A stretch of 64,000 bases of DNA from Ciona intestinalis (GCF_000224145.3 NW_004190384.2:20349-84348), one strand, 5' to 3'; counted from the first letter of the stretch, positions 21,496 to 32,131 are shown. Notes: generated by a model from the sequence alone, not told the origin. Translations and numbers: made by a program.

Positions 21496-22493
21496 TCAGT
21501 TGGAAGTTTGCCTTCCTGAGAGACGGGAGTGCGGTGAGATACGGAGATGAAATCCGTAGTCGTTGCCATTGCCAACCGCACTGACGACCCTCTCTATGGG
21601 TATTTCAGGGTTTTGTCGTCCTATTACTGGGAGGAACTGTTCATAGTTCCCACGCAGATCTGGACACGGAATCCATGCAATAAACATCCTCTCCTTTGGC
21701 CGGTCTTGTGGACCAAGGCTATGTAGCCTGGCGGGAGCACCAGGTCGAGCGGGCACTTTCCTCAGCCAAGTCCTCACAGACGATCCTCAGATTACCAGAC
21801 GCCATAAGTGTTTACACTCGTGGAGTTTGGCGGCTGTCCTGGGAAGGTGTCATCAACCATAGCTTTGGCAAGGAGGTTGTTTATATAAGCGATGTCGGCA
21901 GGGGTCATAGGGTCAGTTCCAGTAGCGAACCTGACGTCAAGACGCAGTGCCGACGACGCAGCCTCTTTATATGAGGTTTCCCCCCCCTTTCGGGGAAGTA
22001 CTGGTTCCACCCTTCGTTTGGCTCCAGGGGTAGATGAAGCGGAGCCAGTGGAGCTTTTTACGGCTCTAGTCCTTTTCCGCTGTTGTTTACCAGACGCCGC
22101 CCCACTAGAGATGTAGTTGGACGGTTGTTGCCTGGGTTGCAGCTGCTTGATGCCTCCGGGTTATCGCAAGAAGCCTTTATACGGGCTTTCTGGCGTAGCC
22201 GTTTGGCACGACGCTTTGCATGGGGGTCCACAAATTCCTCCGATGTTCCAGGATTTGGAACATCTTCGGTAGATGCAACCCGTGAGGTTGATGCGCCACC
22301 TTCATTATGTTTCGGTTTCAAAACCTTGAGGCTGCACATCTTTTTGGTGAGTGCATCACTTACCTGTTCAGTCTCCACTGCCGTGGCAGGGGTACCGAGA
22401 GGTGTGTTTAGCACTGGTGGTGCTGCTACTCCTGATGCTGCTGGCATACTTCTTTTGGGAGAGTTTAACAGATCTGTTTCACTAACTGTCTGA
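21496..22493 (-). pseudogene. LINE ORF1 protein, DUF4780-like
   Basis: Minus frames read, in order, a Ser/Pro/Lys-rich N-terminus with a basic patch (HAKRRAKRLRQKARIKA), then SYKEAASSALRLDVRFATGT with ADIAYINNLLAKAMVD, then RPKERMFIAWIPCPDL with LPVIGRQNPEIPIERVVSA and GFHLRISPHSR. This follows the DUF4780 fold of ORF1 proteins, which bind element RNA. Three frames are used, so the gene is broken by at least two shifts. Confidence 0.6.
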
Positions 22494-23118
22494 GTGAGGT
22501 GGATAGGTCCTGTCCCGATGGATCGCTCACACCTGTGTTTTTTATAATAGGTTTGGTAAGATCCATATGTGTTGGCTGAGGTTTTTGCCCCCTCTTGGGT
22601 CCGGGTTGCATTCTCGCCACGGCCGAGGCAACAAGGCCAAGCAAATCTCCCTCCTGCGATCCCGGCTCTCCGTAGGTGGTTTGCCAGCTTTCAAAACAGC
22701 TCGCGCCAACCTTTCGCCCGAAAAGGTTCTAGACTGTTGGTTTGTCTACGACTGGCACCCCACCTCGCACCCACACTGACAAGTCGGTAGTGGGGGTTCC
22801 CCCTAGTACTAAAGCGCTACCTCTAGCACCGCGGTGTTCCTGACAATCCACCCACCAAAGTGATGTGTTGGATTTCTCCTCAAGTACCAGGTGGGGTTCA
22901 TGCACAGGATCCCCAAACCGGAGGAAAGACCTGGCACCCCTCCAGCACATGGAGTCGGGGACACTCCTTCAGCAAGCTGGCTGGTAATGCTAAAAAACTA
23001 GTTATTAAGACCTACCAAGTTTCACATCAGCATTTAAACAAAAACTTGTGTATTGCATGTGTTTTTCCTTTTTTATACTGTATTAATGTAATTTTTATAG
23101 TACTGATGCATCTTTATG

Positions 23119-23245
23119 AAACATCTGGGATACTAATTTCAATTGATCTGCATCTTCCAACCGCCTCCTAAAAAATTCTATGAAACATCTGGGATACTAA
23201 TTTCAATTGATCTGCATCTTCCAACCGCCTCCTAAAAAATTCTAT
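23119..23245 (+). repeat. 63-bp tandem duplication
   Basis: AAACATCTGGGATACTAATT ... CTCCTAAAAAATTCTATG is present twice in a row, identical by eye. Confidence 0.85.
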
Positions 23246-23253
23246 GTAATTCT

Positions 23254-25165
23254 TTGGAATGTAACAAATTTAAATCAGCCTTTCGATCACCGCGTTTTAA
23301 GTTAACCACGTGTTTCTATGTTATCGTTATTCTGTTGGAAACGAAACACTGGCGCTTCTTATTATTACTTTCCCGTGCGACGCCGAAGCCGGTTTACTGT
23401 TATATACCGTTCTCTCTGGCTCTTACAGAGTCACTGTGAGTTTAAACAGCATACTGTGTTTGTATTATGTCTGATTTTACGTCTCTCACTTTAAAGCCAA
23501 AATTATGCTTTTTGGCTTAGCATAAACAGTGCTCTGTTACGACAATTTATTTAACATAAAAGAAAAGACAAGCAACTGTTGCGACCAAAAGAACTGAATG
23601 TAGACCCAGAAGCACCGAACGCCGCACGTCACTTTACTTACTGGCTCCGTACGGTAACTGACTTTATCGAACATTTGGATGAAGGACGCGCTGCCGTATC
23701 TGCTGCTAACAAAAGGCGCGTCATTAGTTCATTGCTTGTCCGCCGACATATTCTCGTATGTCGAGGAAGCTGAAACGTACGATGCGATTGTGACCACGTT
23801 AAAAAGAATTTACGCCAAACGGAAGAACAACGTCTTCGCTCGTTATCTACTAGTAAGTCGATGCGATTGTGACCACGTTAAAAAGAATTTACGTCAAACG
23901 GAAGAACAACACGTCTTCGCTCGTTATCTACTAGTAAGTCGTCATCAGCGAAAGAGTGCTCATTTTGCCGATCCATACAAAGAGGCATTAACGCGCGACG
24001 CCTTCATTAACGGACTGAAATTCTTTTAGAGAGATTGAAGATTTAAACCTCGGTAGAGCTTTTCTGAGCTTGCCGAAAACCTGGATAAAGCAAAACACCA
24101 GACCATGTTGATGGGTCCGACCAGGTCTCCCTTGGCGTCCGTCCCGCCGGCGTCGATAAGAGACTGCCCGTGACAAGTACTACAGCTCTCTTGACCTACG
24201 TACCGCTTACCACCAAGGGAAAGCGAACGTTATTTTACCGCTTTCGAAGCTGCTGGTAAACTTTACCAATATAAGCGATTACCGTTTGGCGTCACTAATG
24301 GCGTCGCCGCCTACCATCGATGAATTTGTTAAAAGTAACAAACTCCAGAAGGTTTACACGTTTATCTAGACGATATCACGGTTACAGGAGCTACGCTAGA
24401 AGAACACGATTGTAACCTACACGCCCTTCTTGAAGCTTCTCGTCGTCACCGTCTTACTCTCAATCAAGAAAAATCGAAAATACGACGTACCAGCTTGGAC
24501 TTACTTGGAAACCACATTTCGTTCAATCAAATCAAGCCCGATCCTAATCGATTGCAACCTCTCTTCACCTACCACGCCCAAAGAAGTGAAACGCTTGCTC
24601 GGATTGTTTTCTTACTATGCCAAATGGATTCTTCAAGACTTCTCAAAGCAAATTCAACCTCTGTTAAAAGTCGCAAGCTTTCCTATGGGTGAAAGTGCTG
24701 TCCACGCGTTCAACAAGCCAAAAATGGAACTTGGAAACGTAACACTAGGGGACCTTGCCCCCTGTCCTGGCCGTCCAGAATTGAGTAGCGAATCAAACCT
24801 ACCCGTCCATGACACATCTGGGAATGTCGAAGAAAATAGTCCTCTTAACATGGACCAGTCTGGCCTATCGACTGACCGTTAATCGCCGAACCTTTCCGAC
24901 AACCGAGTACGCTCGGAACCCGAACTACCGACACCTGTTTTAAGGCGATCGCGCCGAGAACGGCGAAGCCCTAATAGATTCGGCGATTGGACCCAATAAT
25001 CAGTTAAATCGTTTAGCCCTTTATTCCCATGTTATTCGTTTTCATTTTATCGGGGAAGAATGTAACGAATTTAAATCACCCTTTCGATCACTGCGTTTTA
25101 AGTTAACCCCGTGATGTTATTCTGTTGGAAATGATTGGAATCTGTTGGAAATGTGGCACGCAGCA
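23254..25165 (+). mobile_element. Gypsy LTR retrotransposon fossil with LTR remnants
   Basis: Fossil of the Gypsy family (Ty3 type), plus strand. Left LTR from about 23,254 (TGTAACAAATTTAAATCAGC) to about 23,537 (GTTACGACA); a partial right LTR starts about 25,061 (TGTAACGAATTTAAATCACC). Parts between are a Gag-like region (ELNVDPEAPNAARHFTYWLR, then TYDAIVTTLKRIYAK) and pieces of reverse transcriptase (LYQYKRLPFGVTNG, LDDITVTG, DLLGNHISFNQIKPDPNRL). Much shorter than a full element and clearly broken. The LTRs differ at several positions in the first 70 bases, so it is not very recent. Confidence 0.8.
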
Positions 25166-25587
25166 TAATATTTGAAGTGTGCGCTGTATGTGGAAAGTGG
25201 GATGACCCCGGTGGTGGTGCACCCGGGAGGCAGGACGAAATGTGTACACTGGTTTCATAAAAATTGCTGTGCCAACAAAACAATCCCTGCGGGAAGGAAT
25301 AATAGTAGCCCCTACGTGTTTTTTTTGTTTATTTTTCGTTTTTAATTACCAAAACATTTGTTATTAAAAGGTTTTTGTTTTTTTAGTTACATGTGTCAGT
25401 TTTTTTCCAAACTTGAATTTTTGTTATTAAATTTGTTATTAAAAAGAGTATTTTTTATTCACGTGTGTCAGTTTTTTCCAAACTTGAATTTTCCACAACT
25501 GCGGATTGTTGATTCAATCCGCAAAGAGAGGAAGAGAAAGCGAAAGAAAAAAGGACACAATGTGTCTATCCGAAGCACAGAAATAAA
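25166..25587. other. short spacer with a T-rich tandem repeat
   Basis: Holds two diverged copies (about 25,357-25,490) of a unit containing TTGTTATTAAAAGGTTTTTG and TCAGTTTTTTCCAAACTTGAATTTT. A GGTGGTGGTGCACCCGGG patch lies at 25,210. No gene seen. Confidence 0.6.
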
Positions 25588-26390
25588 AAAGAGTACAACG
25601 CGCAACTGCCCAAAACCGTGATATATTCTTTTTACATGGAGCTATACAGAGAATACGGAAAATTTTTTCCGCTAAGAGGCGATGACAAATTCGTTTTTCT
25701 ATTCTATGGGGAGGTTTATACACATAAGATATTATCCCCAACCCCCTATAACCCCTAACTCGCCAAACAAAAAAACTTGAAAAAAAATATTCCACTGTGC
25801 GGGACTCGACCCGTTAAAAATGAAACAAAGAGAGTTTAAGATCGCACGCAAACCGTTACACCACAGACTCGACGACAGTAAACCCAAGAGCGTATATAAC
25901 CGACCTAATGTGGGAAATATGTTCTTACTAGTTTTATGTATTCAGAAATATATTTTTATTATTTAATTAGTTTGTTTTACACTTATTAACAACGTTGTGC
26001 GTTTTTCCTTACACCACAGACTCGACGACAGCAAACCCAAGAGCGTAGATAACCGACCTAGTGTGGGAAGTATGTTCTTACTAGTTTTATGCATTCAGAA
26101 ATATATTTTTAATATTTAATTAATTTGTTTTACACTTATTAACAACGTTGTGCGTTTTTCCGTGTTTTTTAAATAATTATCGACACCTAGCGGAAAATGT
26201 TTTTCGTCTTCTCTGTATAGAGTCCCATGTATTCTTTTTTCTATTCACGTGACCGCCAACTCCGTCCCCATTTCGCTTCGTCTCCATTGTAAAAGATAGG
26301 CGCATACTATTTCTGGAAGGTTTTAGCTGTTTATTTCAAACATACACCAACTATTTAAGTTTATTAGGCCAGGTTAGTTATAACATTTTT
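25588..26390 (+). repeat. family R copy 4, split by a MITE
   Basis: The head (GAAATAAAAAAGAGTACAAC then GCGCAACTGC..GTGATAT) is at 25,581-25,633 and the continuation (TTCTATTCACGTGACCGCCA ... TTTAGCTGTTTATTT) at 26,231-26,380. Between them lies the 597-bp MITE. The copy is cut short near 26,390. Confidence 0.8.
25634..26230. mobile_element. 597-bp MITE with 9-bp target duplication
   Basis: Terminal inverted repeats start ACATGGAGCTATACAGAGAA on the left and, reverse-complemented, ACATGGGACTCTATACAGAG on the right, followed by similar TTTTCCGCTA blocks. The 9 bases ATTCTTTTT are duplicated at 25,625-25,633 and 26,231-26,239; other family R copies show the uninterrupted site. A 9-bp duplication with long inverted ends fits a Mutator-like (MULE) non-autonomous element. 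Inside, about 165 bases are tandemly duplicated (TTACACCACAGACTCGACGA at 25,857 and 26,011). Confidence 0.8.
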
Positions 26391-26679
26391 TGCAACTTAA
26401 TAATTTTGAAAAAAAATGTGTTTGTGTGACTTTCGAGAGTAAATGTTTTGCCTTTTCATAGCCTGCTATACGTTTCATGACGCAAAAATTACCCAATAGT
26501 ACAATTTTTGATCATATTTCAGCTCATGATCCAACATGCTACATAAAGACTGAGGGTCGAGACCGAATGGGGTAATGCGTCATATATATAAAATCCGCTG
26601 GGTGACAGTAGCGTTACGTCCTCAATACATTTCTGCTATGTAGGTAGAGAAAGGCGAGATATGTTGTAGTCTACCAGTC
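26391..26679. other. spacer, possible 5' end of the ISL2EU-like element
   Basis: No coding signal. Contains CGTCATATATATAAAATCCG, a TATA-like stretch about 100 bases before the THAP region; could be its promoter. Confidence 0.35.
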
Positions 26680-26779
26680 ATGTCGGTAAACATGCATGTT
26701 TATTACGAGCGCTACGTAATTACGAAGATATTGAGCATACGCAATATATATATTATACAGAAGAATATTGTTAATGTTA

Positions 26780-27000
26780 ATATGCCTGGATTGCTCTGTT
26801 CCAAATTGCAACAAAAGAGGTGGTCACGAATTTCCAAGGGATACTCGCTTAAAAAGAAAATGGATTTTAGATATAAAACGAAGTTCAAACAGTCCAAGTA
26901 GGAAGCTATAGAATCCAAAAGAACGTTCTTTTGTATGCCGCAGCCATTTTCTTCCTTCTGATTACAAACCAAAGATATGTCCAGGTATGTAGATGTGTTA
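26780..27000 (+). pseudogene. THAP domain of the ISL2EU-like transposase
   Basis: Reads MPGLLC, then (next frame) CSVPNCNKRGGHEFPRDTRL, KRKWILDIKRSSNSPSRKL, a stop, then NPKERSFVCRSHFLPSDYKP. All zinc ligands of the C2CH THAP finger are visible (C-x4-C ... C-x2-H), with FP, W and the DYKP tail. A frameshift after LLC and one in-frame stop break it. It would bind the transposon ends. Confidence 0.75.
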
Positions 27001-27200
27001 CATCAATTTATATACCTTAGCCCTAGCGTATTGACCTGTACACATATATTTTAGCCATGAAGAGAGCTATTTTAAAAGATACTGCTGTTCCATCTGTTTT
27101 TTCTTTTAATAAAGAAGTAAAGAAAAGAACCACAAAAACATCAAGGAAGCAACATGTTTTAAAGATGATGAAGTAATTAACTTTGATAGAGTTTTATTAG

Positions 27201-27455
27201 GCTACAGGAGACCATTGTAGAAAATGAATGTGCTGTCCAAGAAGAAATTGAACCGCCTGTTGTAAAATTTTATGTTGATGCACAGGCTACAGGAGACCAT
27301 TGTAGAAAATGAATGTGCTGTCCAAGAAGAAATTGAACCGCCTGTTGTAAAATTTTATGTTGATGCACAGGCTACAGGAGACCATTGTAGAAAATGAATG
27401 TGCTGTCCAAGAAGAAATTGAACCGCCTGTTGTAAAATTTTATGTTGATGCACAA
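27201..27455 (+). repeat. 85-bp unit repeated three times
   Basis: GCTACAGGAGACCATTGTAG ... TATGTTGATGCACAG is present at 27,201, 27,286 and 27,371. As 85 is not a multiple of three, each added unit shifts the transposase frame. The copies look identical. Confidence 0.92.
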
Positions 27456-27857
27456 GTTCAATGCTCTCTTCCTACTAAAGATAAAAGAAATACCAATATT
27501 AGTACAAGATACACGAGTATGGAGATGTTACAGCATGACAGCAATGCTGTCCAATACTATACAGGATTTGATGATTTTGAACATTTGTTTTTCTTCTTTC
27601 AATGCCTTGGTCAAGCAGCCAATAATCTAAAGTACCAGTCATCCTTAATGTCACCTCAAGAGCAATTGTTTGTAACATTAATGAAGCTACGTCAGGCACA
27701 AGACAACAAAGCAATTGCTATACTGTACAACATTAGTGAAAATACAGTTTCAAAGATATTTCGTACATGGGTAAACTTCATGTATTTTCAACTCAAGGAA
27801 ATCGATACATGGCCATCTAATGATAATGTGAAGGAGTACTTACCCGGATTCGCATAA
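27357..27857 (+). pseudogene. ISL2EU/IS4-type transposase N-terminal half
   Basis: The open frame reads YYTGFDDFEHLFFFFQCLGQ, then LKYQSSLMSPQEQLFVTLMK with LRQAQDNKAIAILYNISENT and VSKIFRTWVNFMYFQLKEID followed by TWPSNDNVKEYLPGFA. This is the helix-turn-helix (HTH_Tnp_4-like) block just before the DDE_Tnp_4 nuclease, which is absent. The pattern TGF..F, LTP.EQ..LTLM+LR, FN.S..TVS+IF.TWI is diagnostic of the THAP-linked transposase group. It ends at a stop at the deletion joint. Confidence 0.8.
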
Positions 27858-27859
27858 CA

Positions 27860-28325
27860 TGTCCCCTCTACCAGTAGCAACAAGTATTTCACCAATGCGA
27901 GATGATGTTATCCTAAATCTTCTTTCATTGTGCCACTGCTTGCAAAATTATGTTGTGCTTTTGTAGCTTGTTCAATTGCCAACGCTTGCTCAATTGTAAT
28001 CTAAAAACAGCAGTTGTATTTAACGCAAACTGTTTGGTATAATATCATAATTTCTTACTACCAGTTGTCTATCTGCCCAATATTCCACAAATGGCAATGA
28101 CAGGTAATCATGGTCCATTTGTGCGGTGATTAAACATGCTGTGTTGTACAAGTATCGAAGAGTGATGCTCTTTGAGGTAGATGCACATTATTGAACAACA
28201 CAGCGTCGAACGTGATCTTGGTAGCCTTCCATATTCCTGTGCTCCTCTCGTCTAGGATCATCAAAGATGGATTCATTTACCCCAGTTTCTTTTGCCATTT
28301 CTTTAACGGTTAACTGGAGGTCCTG
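27860..28325 (-). pseudogene. YqaJ-like exonuclease start, ISL2EU second gene
   Basis: On the minus strand exons read EMAKETGVNESIFDDPRREE (about 28,300-28,240), LSLPFVEYWADRQL (about 28,110-28,060), then ITIEQALAIEQATKAQHN and, one frame on, FCKQWHNERRFRITSSRIGE then ILVATGRGDM. The last part is the opening of YqaJ/lambda-exonuclease folds (W...R..RITAS..G.I). A frameshift lies between QHN and FCK. An intron-like break separates the pieces. The catalytic core beyond this is gone. Confidence 0.7.
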
Positions 28326-28359
28326 TAAATATAAATTGTGGTTGTTTTACTGGCTAAAT

Positions 28360-28790
28360 AAAATTTCCTATAATGAAAACAAACTTACATACACCTCTAT
28401 GAAACTTCTTTGGATGGTGAAACATCTGTAGCTGGCGCTTGTGCAGGACTTCTGAAGAAGCACTGTACCAGATGTTTTTGCATGTATCAGCAGGTAGCAG
28501 ACAGACGCAACATGTTTGCATGTACAGTGTGGGCCTTTTCCAGCTGCACATTCGCAATCCGTATTTAGAATTTCTCCCATAGCATTAATTTTAATTTTAT
28601 AACAATAAGAGGTGGTTTTAACATGTTTGCATGTACAGTGTGGGCCTTTTCCAGCTGCACATTCGCATTCCGTATTTAGAATTTCTCCCATAGCATTAAT
28701 TTTATAACAATAAGAGGTTGTTTTCTTCATGGATGTTGATACAACACCAGTGATAAAAACGTCATGATTTTTGGAAAACATACTACAGAC
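28360..28790 (-). pseudogene. SWIM zinc finger of the ISL2EU second gene, tandemly duplicated
   Basis: The minus frame (28,368-28,781) reads DVFITGVVSTSMKKTTSYCY, then GEILNTECECAAGKGPHCTC with KHV, and repeats the block once more (GEILNTDCECAAGKGPHCTC) before ASVCYLLI. Each block is a SWIM motif, C-x-C then C-x-H. The duplication of about 110 bp left the frame open. SWIM fingers bind DNA or protein; here the finger precedes the nuclease. Confidence 0.75.
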
Positions 28791-28870
28791 TAAAACTCTG
28801 CCAGATTCAAGTAAAAGCCTTCCTTTTTGTAATGATTTGAGATCTCATCGTTTAGCATACGATCTATATA

Positions 28871-29720
28871 AAACACAATTGTTTGTTTTTGTAATTTTGA
28901 TCTATATAAAACACAATTGTTTGTTTTTGTAATTTTTTATTGTATACATCAGTAAGTATTATTAACGTTTTACATCACTATTAGTTGATATCCACTGCAC
29001 CTTCAAAAAAGTTTCTGATATTGGAGGTATAACACTTTCTTCAGTTAAACTTTCAAAAGTACCACTGTCTGATGTAGGCCAATCTGGTATCGTTGCTAGG
29101 GGAATATTAACTGAATACATAACGTGAAATTGAAATGCATTACCCCTGCTCTTTCCCCTGGTCATGCCGATATTTTATGCTTGGGTTAATTTTTTTATAT
29201 TCAGTATTATTCCTATTAATCGAACGAGAAAATTTAAAACAAATTAAAGCAACTATAGTTTAGCAGCAGCTGACCAATGAAATATATACTAGTATAAGTT
29301 AATTTTTTCCGTATTTATCCCTCTTACCAATAAAGCCGCTTTTATCTTATCTACTTTAATTCTTCCGGTTATCCACTCTTATTTTTCAGCCATTAAATGT
29401 TTATGAATTTTCGCTTGTTGCGCCCGGCTTTACCTTGCTGCTAAAGTTTTGTTATTTAATTAGAATTACGTCTGTAGCGGTTTATTAGAGGAAAAACAAC
29501 GCCTTCTCACCGCGACTCACAAAATAAGAATGCCGAATTTTTAAAAAATGCATGAATAAACACAGACTTACGATAAACACCACCACCAGGGGGCTCGTCA
29601 CACGTCATTTAATATAGACGCATAGTGAGGAATTTCTAGCCTCGCCATTCTGAATAAATAGTCACGCCACTCAGATCTTATAGCCCCGATATTCCGAACT
29701 TAGAATCAGAGAGTTACCCC
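28871..29720. other. mostly unassigned
   Basis: A 43-bp tandem duplication (TTTTGATCTATATAAAACACAATTG type) lies near 28,860-28,935. A minus frame at 28,962-29,165 (67 aa, RGKSRGNAFQFHVMYSVNIP...) has no known motif; it may be the tail of another ISL2EU-like frame. The rest is AT-rich. Confidence 0.4.
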
Positions 29721-29721
29721 T

Positions 29722-29792
29722 GCAAACACTGCTCTGCTCAATTTAAAAATTTGACATCACTGAGAAAACATGGTGAACTTCATCATAACACA
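29722..29792 (+). CDS. single C2H2 zinc finger exon
   Basis: The frame reads ESYPCKHCSAQFKNLTSLRK then HGELHHNT and stops. Spacing is C-x2-C-x12-H-x4-H-like (HGELH gives the last pair), with the usual aromatic and Leu positions (F, L). No start codon is close by. It lies about 500 bases upstream of the SWIM frame on the same strand and might be the N-terminal exon of that gene, but the in-frame stop argues for a separate remnant. Confidence 0.5.
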
Positions 29793-30149
29793 TAAAGGGC
29801 AAAGCTGCTATCTGTAATCATCGATCATGCCAGAGGAATACACACTGTTACTGCCGCAGTGGTGTAGCTGTTTTGTTTAATAATAGTCCCTTCTGTTCCG
29901 ATCCATTGATTGACAGTACAGCGAAATTTTACGTTACGTCATAGCCACGTCTCCTATATTCATTATCGCTACAGCGAACTTCTTCTTTTCGCCATAGCCA
30001 CGAATCGTTCTTATTTCATTTTAAGAGTAACCGTCATGAAAGCGTGATGTATTTTCCCCTGTGAAATTGTGTTAGCGACTACACGCCAAATTGCAGGTAT
30101 TATTTTGTAAGTTTAATGACGATTGTTTTATAGTTATTCGTTTATATTT

Positions 30150-32131
30150 GTTTTATAGTTACCGCAAATAAAGGACCAACAAAGGAGAGCCTGATAGCGC
30201 GTAACTGCTTTAAGCAATCTAAAAGAGGCACCAACGAAGTACGTGCCGAAACAACACACACGGTCGTGAAATCTGAAACCGGATTATTGGCTCCAATTCA
30301 TGTGCAGAAACACGTTTCCCAAGACTCTTTTTGCAGCAATGAAAATTGCTTTGTATTAATGGAGAAGTGCAATGAAGATAAACCCGGCTATTTAATGTCC
30401 TTTTATAGTCTGGGTTATTCTTCTCGTTATGTGTATTATTCTGTCTTTACAAAGAACGAGCAGTATTTTTTCAACCTTGGCCGCGTAAGAGTCACATTTG
30501 TCAGTGAGCTATGCATTTGGTCGTGCGAGTGTCCTTATTCCAACAGCACATCAATTTGCATTCATGTTTTTATTGTATTATTGCCCTTTTAAGCTTAATT
30601 TAGTATATTTTTCAGAAACGAAAGGGCCAGATAATCGAGATGAACTTCAATTAAATTACCTCTTACAAGCTCACAAAATACCAGAAGATATTGAAGAACA
30701 ATATATGTTAAGGGAAAGTTCGTACCAAACATTATCTGGTTCAAACTGGCTGGATGGAATGGTTAATAAATTGTTACTCTGTTTTAAATACTATTTTTGC
30801 TCCTGATACAGACCATTGAATTTTACCTAAACATATTGACAGGGAATAAAAATATCTTGGTGCTGGACTGCTTCATAGTAGACAGCATCCTAAATGAAAA
30901 GGATGAAATATACAAACGCCATACGCTAGACAAGGTAAGATTTGTCCAACTGGTGTTCAGCATAAATTCTGTTTATATGGTAATCCTATAACCTGCTGTC
31001 TATCTATTTTAGGTCAATTTCTCGACATATAACAAAATTATTGGAAGTTCACTGGGCTTCATAGTAGACAGCATCCTAAATGAAAAGGATGAAATATACA
31101 AACGCCATACGCTAGACAAGGTAAGATTTGTCCAACTGGTGTTCAGCATAAATTCTGTTTATATGGTAATCCTATAACCTGCTGTCTATCTATTTTAGGT
31201 CAATTTCTCGACATATAACAAAATTATTGGCAGTTCACTGGAACTTATTGGTATGTTTAGTTAGATTGGTATGATGTAACAACTTCGAACAAAATGTATA
31301 TTTCAAATTTGTTCGAACAAAATGTATATTTCAAATTTGTTCAATAAATGCAGATTGCAAACATAGATGAACAGTCACTTTGTGTTGTTGAACCAACTGG
31401 TGTGGACAACACAGCAGATTCTCTAAAAATCACCGAGAGATTTCGGTAATATACCTTAAAGTACTGCACTGTATACAACTTGTATTGTTTCATACAAAAT
31501 AAAAACATTTCTATTTTTACCAGAAACTACCTTTAAGTTAAGACAAAAAATTGTTAAGAATTTAGTGGAACAAATGCTCCCATCCAGCACCCTATACAGA
31601 TGGACTCGTCCAATTGCGGAATTTTTGTATTAAAAGTAAGCTTCTCTATTGGCCATTTCAAAAATATAATTGTGTTCAAGCGCTAGTTCAAATATAGTAA
31701 TGAGAGTTTACCTTTTTGTTTCTATAGATTGCTGAAGCAGTTGTGGAACACAAAAGTAGTTGTTTTTTCCCATAAACCATCAAACATTTTCCCATAAACC
31801 ATCAAACAAACCATTCTAGATGCATCAGGTTTGTACTACACTAGAACTTCTTTGTGGATTATTTTTTCACAAGCATTTGTTGTTCTTTCTATTTAGATCC
31901 AAAAGATGAATTTTGCAGTTTGTGTGGGCAAAAGACTTGCGAAAAAGTAATTGGGTGAGATTAAGATTAAAAATATTTTTAAAATCTACATTCGACAATT
32001 AGTCTAATTGTTTATAACAACAGATTTCCTGTGACCAATGCAGCAGGTGGTTTCATCGAATGTGTTTAGAAATCAACGCATCAAATTTTAAAGTTATTTC
32101 AAGTGAACCTTGGTTCTGTTGTGCTTGCAAA
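30150..32131 (+). pseudogene. SWIM-PHD protein of transposon-like type
   Basis: Plus-strand pieces with GT/AG-like breaks. First (30,266-30,592) comes CNEDKPGYLMSFYSLGYSSR, then YVYYSVFTKNEQYFFNLGRV and WSCECPYSNSTSICIHVFIV, a SWIM finger (CxC ... CxH). Then KGPDNRDELQLNYLLQAHKI, ILVLDCFIVDSILNEKDEIY with KRHTLDKV, LVEQMLPSSTLYRWTRPIAE, and at the end DEFCSLCGQK plus ISCDQCSRWFHRMCLEINAS with SEPWFCCACK, a PHD finger. I recall similar SWIM...PHD proteins as multi-copy, probably KDZ-type transposon products in other marine animals (they share features with HMGXB3). Stops, an exon duplication and missing middle parts mark it as broken. Confidence 0.55.
30871..31242 (+). repeat. 186-bp tandem duplication of an exon and its introns
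   Basis: CTTCATAGTAGACAGCATCC ... ATTATTGGAAGTTCACTGGG is present at 30,871 and 31,057. Each copy carries the exon part encoding SILNEKDEIYKRHTLDK, the GTAAGA donor and the next TTTTAG acceptor. The copies are almost identical (one G/C change near the end). Confidence 0.9.

Larger units (their letters stand above)
18699..22985 (-). mobile_element. LOA/Jockey-like LINE, decayed, about 4.3 kb
   Basis: Minus-strand non-LTR retrotransposon with the order ORF1 (DUF4780-like), AP endonuclease, reverse transcriptase, a C-terminal region and a 3' UTR. The combination of DUF4780-type ORF1, SFDPYKSAGLDKIYPVLLQ in the RT, LNPKSMMWLYCQVVQPMLSYA after it and CRQTKEYRR...ITGHRMFASHLHKL near the end is what I know from LOA/Jockey-group elements. 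The frames are broken in many places, so it is not active. The 5' end lies near 22,985 and the 3' end near 18,700. Confidence 0.8.
26680..29170. mobile_element. ISL2EU-like DNA transposon, decayed
   Basis: Two convergent genes define it. The plus strand has a THAP finger followed by the helix-turn-helix/start of an IS4-type transposase; the minus strand has a SWIM zinc finger followed by a YqaJ exonuclease start. This pairing (THAP transposase plus a separate SWIM-YqaJ protein) is the signature of the ISL2EU (IS4EU) group as I know it. The nuclease core of the transposase and most of YqaJ are missing: the plus frame ends at 27,857 right where the minus-strand YqaJ begins, so an internal deletion has joined the two. 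No terminal repeats found. Confidence 0.7.
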
